From Ruminiclostridium josui JCM 17888 (GTDB lineage: Bacteria; Bacillota; Clostridia; Acetivibrionales; DSM-1351), in the NCBI RefSeq assembly GCF_000526495.1, contig NZ_JAGE01000002.1, forward strand, positions 310,001-374,000: a DNA stretch of 64,000 nucleotides. Reading direction: 5' to 3'. The position numbers and the translations under genes were made by a program. The stretch's first letter is position 1; each line of letters begins with the position of its first letter. The notes beneath the pieces were generated by a model. The model worked only from the letters and a program-made list of their open reading frames with translations, did not search any database and was not told where the DNA came from. Below, piece by piece: positions 43,006 through 51,200 of this stretch.

Positions 43006-44268
43006 ATGGTTCCTGTAGGTATAGAGGCAATGAACTTTTATGGAGGTACGGCGTATCTGGATGTTAACCAGCTGGCTGAGCATCGGCAGCTGGACACTAC
43101 TAGGTTCAAAAATCTTCTTATGCTGGAAAAGACAGTGGCGCTTCCCTATGAGGACCCTGTCACATATGGTGTAAATGCTGCAAAAAAACTGGTGGATGCT
43201 CTCACTGAAAAAGAAAGAGACAGGATAGAATTATTAATCACTTGCACCGAGTCGGGAATAGATTTTGGAAAGTCGGTGAGTTCCTACATTCATCATTATT
43301 TGGGTCTTAACAGAAACTGCCGTATGTTTGAAATTAAGCAGGCTTGCTATTCTGGGACTGCTGGATTTTCGATGGCTGTAAACTTTATTTTGTCGCAGGC
43401 TTCTCCTGGAGCAAAGGCCCTGGTAATTGCAACTGATATATCACGTTTTTTGGTGGTTGAGGCGGGAGATGTATTGAGCGAAGATTGGTCCTTTGCAGAG
43501 CCCAGCGGTGGAGCAGGAGCTGTAGCTCTTCTGGTAAGTGAAAAGCCATATATTTTTCAGGTTGATGAAGGCGCAAATGGATATTATGGATATGAAGTCA
43601 TGGATACCTGCCGTCCTCTTCCAGACAGTGAGGCTGGAGACGTAGACTTGTCACTGTCGTCATACCTAGATTGCTGCGAAAATGCTTTTTTGGAATACAA
43701 AAAGCGGGTCAGCAATGTGGATTACAAAGATACTTTCCAGTATCTGGCATTCCATACTCCCTTTGGAGGTATGGTAAAGGGAGCTCATAGGACTATGATG
43801 AGAAAAATGACAAAGGCAAGACCTAATGAGATTGAAGAGGATTTCAACCAACGTGTAATGCCGGGTATCCGCTACTGTCAACGGGTCGGAAATATTATGG
43901 GTGCTACCGTGTTTTTATCACTTGCTGGTGTAATAGAACATGGGCAGTTTGACACACCCAAACGTATAGGGTGTTTTTCATACGGCTCAGGCTGCTGCTC
44001 CGAGTTTTACAGCGGAGTTACTACCGCCCAGGGACAGAATATGCTAAAAACTATGGATATTGAACGCAGACTGAATGAGCGCTATCAACTATCTATGCGG
44101 GAATATGAAGATTTGTTAAGAGGTAGTGGGGCGGTGAAATTCGGAACACGGAACGTTAAACTTGATTACGGATTGATACCGGGAGCGTTTGAAGCATGTC
44201 GCGGGAAAGAACTTTTGGTTTTGGATGAAATCAGAGAGTTTCACCGTAAATACAAGTGGCTGACATGA
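43006..44268 (+). CDS. HMG-CoA synthase-like beta-branching enzyme (PksG type)
   Basis: A 420-residue enzyme that adds an acetyl-ACP carbon nucleophile to a beta-keto group on the assembly line, the first step of beta-branching. The triad is E82 (TCTESGID), C114 (IKQACYSGTAG) and H250 (AFHTPFGG). The start GIEAMNFYGGTAYLDV matches PksG-like proteins. ATG 43006 is chosen over the in-frame ATG 42985 because AGGAG (42994-42998) lies between them at correct spacing. It follows subunit B after 89 bases, right after the Trp-flagged tandem ACPs that such enzymes dock on. A primary-metabolism HMG-CoA synthase is unlikely in this setting. Confidence 0.95.
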   Translation: MVPVGIEAMNFYGGTAYLDVNQLAEHRQLDTTRFKNLLMLEKTVALPYEDPVTYGVNAAKKLVDALTEKERDRIELLITCTESGIDFGKSVSSYIHHYLGLNRNCRMFEIKQACYSGTAGFSMAVNFILSQASPGAKALVIATDISRFLVVEAGDVLSEDWSFAEPSGGAGAVALLVSEKPYIFQVDEGANGYYGYEVMDTCRPLPDSEAGDVDLSLSSYLDCCENAFLEYKKRVSNVDYKDTFQYLAFHTPFGGMVKGAHRTMMRKMTKARPNEIEEDFNQRVMPGIRYCQRVGNIMGATVFLSLAGVIEHGQFDTPKRIGCFSYGSGCCSEFYSGVTTAQGQNMLKTMDIERRLNERYQLSMREYEDLLRGSGAVKFGTRNVKLDYGLIPGAFEACRGKELLVLDEIREFHRKYKWLT

Positions 44269-44324
44269 GATGCCATACTATAAAAGTTGAACTTCAAGTA
44301 TTACATACAATTCGGAGGTAAAAA

Positions 44325-45074
44325 ATGGCGCAATGTGTAGTTGACATGCAGGAAATTGAACCCGGCATCATACTGTTGACAATGCAGGACAGATTGAATA
44401 AGAACACTTTTTCGGAAGAATTAATGTTTGGTTTAGTCCAAGCATTTGAAAAAATCAGAGAAAATTTGACCTGCAAAGTGGTAATCTTGACGGGATATGA
44501 TAGCTATTTTGCCTCAGGAGGAACCCAGGACAGTCTGATAGGCATATATGAAGGTAAATTGAAGTTTACAGACGGGAATATTTACAGTCTTGCATTGGAC
44601 TGCAGGGTTCCGGTGATTTCTGCAATGCAGGGTCACGGTATTGGAGGAGGTTTTGTTATGGGGATATATTCAGATTTCATAATTCTGAGCAGGGAAAGTG
44701 TTTATACTGCTAACTTTATGAAATATGGATTTACACCTGGAATGGGTGCCACATATATATTGCAAAAGAAATTAGGGTTTTCTTTGGCAGAAGAGTTGCT
44801 TCTGAATGGAGGAACTTACCGTGGGGCAGAACTGGAAAAACGTGGCGTGCCTTTTGCGGTTTTACCCCGGGAAGAAGTATTGGAGTATGCAATTCAACTA
44901 GCCCGGGAAGTAGCTGAAAAGCCAAGGGTTTCATTGATAACTCTAAAAGACCATCTGGTGGCACAAATAAGGGAAGAGCTTCCTACTATCATAAAGCAAG
45001 AGCTTGAAATGCATGAGAAAACATTTCACCAACCAGAGGTTAAAGATAGAATCATGACTTTGTTCGGTAAGTAG
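44325..45074 (+). CDS. Crotonase-family ECH2 decarboxylase (PksI type) for beta-branching
   Basis: A 249-residue crotonase-fold enzyme. From memory it resembles Bacillus PksI closely across its length (for example SGGTQ near residue 65, QGHGIGGGFVMG, and ESVYTANFMKYGFTPGMGAT). PksI-type ECH2 decarboxylates the glutaconyl-ACP intermediate to leave a methyl branch or, with a shifted double bond, an exomethylene. The matching dehydratase ECH1 (PksH type) is not in the window, nor are the donor ACP and the decarboxylating KS. The gene has a GGAGG site and follows the HMGS gene by 56 bases. The next gene starts after 129 bases with no recognisable feature between. Confidence 0.92.
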   Translation: MAQCVVDMQEIEPGIILLTMQDRLNKNTFSEELMFGLVQAFEKIRENLTCKVVILTGYDSYFASGGTQDSLIGIYEGKLKFTDGNIYSLALDCRVPVISAMQGHGIGGGFVMGIYSDFIILSRESVYTANFMKYGFTPGMGATYILQKKLGFSLAEELLLNGGTYRGAELEKRGVPFAVLPREEVLEYAIQLAREVAEKPRVSLITLKDHLVAQIREELPTIIKQELEMHEKTFHQPEVKDRIMTLFGK

Positions 45075-45203
45075 AAAGTTTAACAAGCATGAATGCTATC
45101 TAAGTTAATTTTTCAAAAAGTTTGGTGATATAGCAGGCTTTCTGAAGAACTAAATTTAGAATTATATATTAAACTAATAAATGGTTTAAAAGAGGAGATA
45201 TCT

Positions 45204-48200
45204 ATGAATTCACAAGATATTTTACTAGCTTTACAAAACGGGAAGATAAGCATTGATGAGGCCGAAAGGATACTTGCCGGAAAAATAAAAGGGGCTACTT
45301 CCGTCAACGAGGAAGAAAACTTGGAAGATAAAGAGAAATTGGAACTTGATTTTTCTGAAGAGTTAAATCCTAAAAGATTAGGAAGCCCAGTTTTTCAGGA
45401 AAGATATAACTGTAAATGGAGTTATTATGCAGGCTCAATGTATCGCGGCATATCTTCTGAAGAACTTGTAATAACCATGGGAAAAGCTAACCTCTTAAGT
45501 TTTTTCGGGAGCGCAGGGTTTGGGCCCGAAGAACTGGAAGAACATATAAAAAACATCCAATCAGCGCTGGGAGAAGGCAAACCTTACGGTATGTGCCTGA
45601 TTTCAAACCTTGATAACTCTAAAAAAGAAATAGAACAGGTTGAATTATTTGTCAGGTACAATATACCTGTTATAGAAGCGGCCGCCTACTCAGCAGTTAC
45701 TGCACCGCTGGTATATTGCAGGATTAAGGGTATATACCGTAAGGGAGAGCGTATTATTCTGCCGCGTAGAATTATTGGGAAATGCTCCAATCTTAAAATT
45801 GCACAACTGTTTTTATCTCCTCCTCCTGAGGAAATTGTAAAGGATCTTTTGAAAGCAGGACTGATTGATAATGAGGAGGCGGAATTGTCAAAGTTTATCC
45901 CTTTGGCAGATGACCTTGCCATTGAGGCCGATTCAGGAGGACATACAACCCAGGGAGTATCATTTTCCCTGATTCCTGCAGTTGTTTCTTTAAAAGATAT
46001 TATGAAAAGAAAATATAAATACCAGGAAGAAATATTGGTAGGCTGCGGCGGAGGAATCGGTACTCCCGATGCTGCTGCTTCAGCATTTACTCTGGGAGCA
46101 GATTTCATATTTACCGGTTCCATAAACCAGTGTACTGCTGAAAGTGGTGCCCATTCTGTTGTAAAAGATATTTTAAATACTGTTTCCATTCATGATACTG
46201 CTATTACTGCTGCTGGAGATATGTTTGAAATAGGTGCAAAAGTGCAGGTGGTTAAGAAGGGGACACAGTATGCAGTACGGGCAAATAAGCTTTATCAGCT
46301 TTTCAGACAATATAATTCTTTTGAAGAAATTCCCGAGCAAATCAGACTGGATATAGAAAGGAACTATTTCAAAAAAACCTTTTCACAAGTCTTGGATCTG
46401 GTTTATGAATATAAAAGTAAAAAGAATCCTGAGCAGCTAAAAGAAGCTGAAGAGAATCCAAGGTTCAAAATGGCACTTATTTTTAAGTGGTACTTTTCGC
46501 ACTGTAGCCGTAGCACTCTTAATGGCGATCTTACGGAAAAAGATAATTTTGTTATTTACTGTGGGCCGGCACAGGGAGCTTTTAACCAGTGGGTTAAGGG
46601 GACAAGGTATGAGCATTGGAAGAACAGGCATGTAGATGAGATAGCCGGATTGCTAATGCATAATGCTTGTAAAAAGCTGTGGGATAAGAACTCACTGGTG
46701 ATGCATGACGGTTTTCAGATAGAAAGTCATTCAATAAAAGATAATACCGATACAGCAATAGCTGTTATAGGAATGGCGGGACAATTCCCTAAATCAAGTA
46801 ACTTAGAGCAGTTCTGGGAAAATATTAAAAATGGTGTTAACTGTATATCGGAGGTTCCTGAAACCCGATGGCAGATGGATAAATACTTTGACCCTGATCC
46901 CAAGGCACAGGGGAAAACTTATTCTAAATGGATGGGTGTATTGGAGGATGCTGACAAGTTTGATCCGCTGTTTTTCAATATATCTCCTGCTGAAGCTGAA
47001 TTGATGGATCCTCAACAAAGACTGTTTCTGGAAAATTGCTGGAGTTGCATAGAAGATGCGGGTATTACCCCTTCTTCTCTATCCGGCACAAGGTGCGGAG
47101 TTTTTGTGGGCTGTGCATCTGGTGAATATCAGGAATTGGCAGATGAATATGGGCTAAATGCTCAGGGCTTGATGGGAAGAGCCATGTCAATTTTAAGTGC
47201 ACGTATTTCTTACCTGCTAAACCTTAAAGGTCCAAGTATGGCTATTGAGACTGCTTGCTCCTCTTCACTGGTGGCTATAGCCGAGGCCTGCACTAATTTA
47301 GCCCTTGGGAACAATGACCTTGCCCTAGCAGGCGGAGTATGTGTACTCGCAGGGCCAAAGTTACATATTATGTGCAGCAAATCAGGAATGTTATCCAAAG
47401 ACGGACAATGTTATACCTTTGACAACAGAGCTAACGGTTTTGTTCCGGGAGAAGGAGTTGGTGTTGTACTCCTTAAGAGACTTAAGGATGCGGTCAGGGA
47501 CGGTGACCATATTTACGGGGTAATCCGTGGCTGGGGGCTAAACCAGGACGGCAAGACCAATGGTATAACAGCTCCAAGTGTGATTTCTCAAATTCAGTTG
47601 GAGAAAGATGTATACACAAGATTCGGAATAAATCCTGAAAATATTACTCTGATAGAGGCTCACGGGACAGGGACAAAGCTTGGTGATCCTATTGAGGTTG
47701 AGGCTCTTACCGAATCTTTCAGGTCCTTTACCCAAAAAAAGAATTACTGTGCTCTGGGATCTGTAAAAAGCAACATAGGACACCTGATGACAGGTGCCGG
47801 CGTAGCCGGCTTCATTAAAGTTATGCTTGCATTAAAAAATCGTATGCTGCCGCCAAGTATCAATTTTGAATCAGTAAATGAACATATTTCTCTGGAAGAC
47901 AGCCCATTTTATGTGAATAACAAGCTTAAGCCCTGGGAAGTACCAGATGGAATACCAAGAAGAGCTTGCATAAGTTCCTTTGGATTCAGCGGAACCAATG
48001 CACATATCGTTGTAGAAGAATATACATCTGCTGAGACGACATTGGATGTGCCTGTACAGGTCAGCAGAGACAAAACGTTATTGTTTGTTTTGTCGGCAAA
48101 ATCAAAAGAGCAGTTAAAAAAATATGCCGCAGTAATAAAAGACTTTGTAGAGCTTAAGGAAAGCCTGAATCTAGAGAATTTAGCATATACCTTGCAGATA

Positions 48201-51200
48201 GGCAGGGAGAATATGGATTACAGGCTGGCATTCCCATTTGATTCGAGGGATGATTTGATAAATGGTCTGGATGCTTTTGTTAAGGGTGTCTTAACGGAAA
48301 ACATTCATACTGCTAATGTTATAAGGAATAAAGATGGAAAAGCGGAAATTGGAGAAGTTGGCGAAGATTTTACTGAAGTATGCGTTTTAAAAAATGATTT
48401 TTCTATACTTGCACAGATGTGGGTTAAAGGTGCGAACATTGGCTGGGAAAAATTGTATGGTAAAATAAAACCTCGACGAATAAGCCTGCCTACTTATCCG
48501 TTTTCGAAGGAGCGCTACTGGATACCAGAAAAAGAGATATATTCTGGTTATAGAAAAGCTGCTGAGAGTGGGAAAGTGCTTATTCATCCGCTACTGCACG
48601 AAAATACCTCCAGTCTATTGGAGCAAAGGTATACCTCAGTCTTTACAGGAGAAGAAATCTTTTTGAAGCATCATGTTGTAAATGGACAAAAAGTACTGCC
48701 AGGAGCTGCATGCCTTGAAATGGCAAGGGCTGCCGTAGAATTGGCTGCAAGTGATTTGAAAGAAGGATTAGATGGGCTGAGACTCAAAAACATAATCTGG
48801 GCAAAACCCATAACTGTAAAAGCAGAGCCGCTGAAATTAAATATTGCGCTATATCCCGTTAATGAAAGTAATATAGATTATGTAATATATGGAGATTCTC
48901 AAAAGATAGGTGAAACAACCTACTTTCAAGGAAGTGCCGCATTTATCAAGGTTTCGGAACCTGAAACAGTGGACATTGAAGCGGTGAGGCTTCAGTGTAG
49001 CCAGAACATTCTTTCAAAGGAATACTGTTATGAGGCTTTCAGGAGCGCAGGCCTTGAATACGGTGAAGGGCATAGAGGAATTGAGAAGATATATGTGGGG
49101 AAGGACCAGGTTTTGGCAAAACTTTCTCTCGAGTCTTCCTCTTTGGATGATTTAGACGGCTATATCCTGCATCCAGGAATGTTGGATTCTGCATTACAAG
49201 CTTCAGTGGGTTTGATGCCGCAACTTGAAAGTACTTTTCTGCCATTTGCACTAGATGAACTTGAAATAAGAGGCAGATGTACTCCGGATATGTGGGCTTT
49301 TGTACGTTACAGCAAGGGGAGCAGTACAACCGATAAGGTCAAGAAACTTGACATAGACCTTTTAAACCAAAACGGAACAATATGTGCACTAATTAGAGGG
49401 TTTACTTCACGCATACTGGAGAAGGAAGAAAAATTAAATAAGACAGTCGAAAATACAGGGACATTGTTGTTTAAACAAGTATGGAAGAAAGAGCCTGCAG
49501 ACAAAAACCTCCAGCCCATGGAATACGTGAGGCACCTGGTGGTGTTCTGTGATGTGGACCAGACCATATACGAAGATGTGAAAAAAGATATGGATGGAGC
49601 AGAATTATTAAATCTTTCGCCTATAGGAAACGCTGCATCGGAGATGTTCCGCGGATATACAGAGCAGTTGTTTGAGGAAATAAGTAAAATATTGGGAGAA
49701 AAGATATTTGGAAAGGTATTGGTACAGATTGTAATACCTTTAGGTGAAGAAGAACAGCTTTTCACAGGACTCTGTGGCTTACTTAAAACAGCAGAACTGG
49801 AAAATCCTAATCTAATAGGTCAATTAGTTGAAATAAACCTAAGGGAGCAAAGAGAGAATATAATAGAAATTTTGAATGAGAACAGCAGAAATCTATACAA
49901 CAGACAGGTACGCTATTTAAACGGAGAACGTATGGTGACAGAATGGGAAGAGATAAATGCTTCACCGGAGGATAAATCTATCCCATGGAAAGATGGTGGT
50001 AGATATCTTATAACAGGCGGTACCGGGGGATTGGGTCTTATTTTTGCGGAAGAGATAGCACATAAAGTTAAAAATTCCACGCTCATTCTTACCGGACGGT
50101 CAGTGCTTAGTGAAGATAAAGAATCCCGTTTAAAAGCTTTGGAAACATCGGGTGCTAGGATTGAATACAGAACAGTGGATGTCACAGACCGGGAGGCCGT
50201 AAAAGGTCTTATTAGAGAAATAAATGAGAAGTTTGGCGGTCTTGATGGAATCATACATAGTGCTGGTGTCCTACGTGACGGTTTCATACTCAAAAAGAGC
50301 AGGGAACAGTTTCAGGAGGTATTAGCTCCAAAGGTTGACGGGCTAGTGAATCTTGATGAGGAAAGCAAGGATTTAACTTTGGACTTTTTCGTGGTGTTTT
50401 CTTCATTGGCAGGAGTATTTGGCAATATTGGCCAGGCAGATTATGCCACAGCCAATGCTTTTATGGACGCATATGCAGAATATCGGAATAAGCTGGTTAT
50501 TGCCGGAAGACGAAAGGGAAAAACCTTGTCAATTAACTGGCCTCTTTGGCAGGAAGGCGGTATGAAAGTCAATGAAGAAACCCTGAATAACATGAGACAG
50601 AGTTCTGGCATGATTGCGATGGATACAGAAATAGGTATTAATGCCTTTTACCGGTGCATGGCTAACGGTGAAGTCCAGATTATGGTGTCCAACGGGGAAC
50701 TCAAAAAGCTACGTCAGCAGTTGTCAAGCTCAAGACCCATAACACCTATTGTAGAGGCTAACCCAGCTGCTGATGATATACCTGTGGAGAAAGTGGTCAG
50801 CTATTTAAAGAAGCTTCTTTCAACTGTTATTAAGTTGCCGGCAGACAGAATGGAAGCAAATGCGCCTTTTGAGAAATACGGAATTGATTCAATAATGGTT
50901 ATGGAGTTGACTAATGAACTGGAAAAAACCTTTGGCTCACTACCAAAAACTCTGTTTTTTGAATATCAAAGCATTGGGGAGCTAGCGGGATATTTCCAGA
51001 AGGCTCATAAAAATCGTCTTGTAGAATTGTTAGGAGCAGATAATAATGAAGGGGCTTATAAGAGATCTGAAAATTCGAAAAGCCATGAAATAGATGAAAC
51101 GCAGACGGATATTCCTTCAACAGGTCATAAAAGAAGGCGTTTTGTAATTTCACAGGATGAACACCGGGATGAAAAAACATCAAAAGCACTGGATGTAGCA

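Noticed and set aside
45075-45203. A gene (such as the missing ECH1 or donor ACP) in the gap before subunit C
   Set aside because: The 129-base gap is too short and has no open frame with such motifs.
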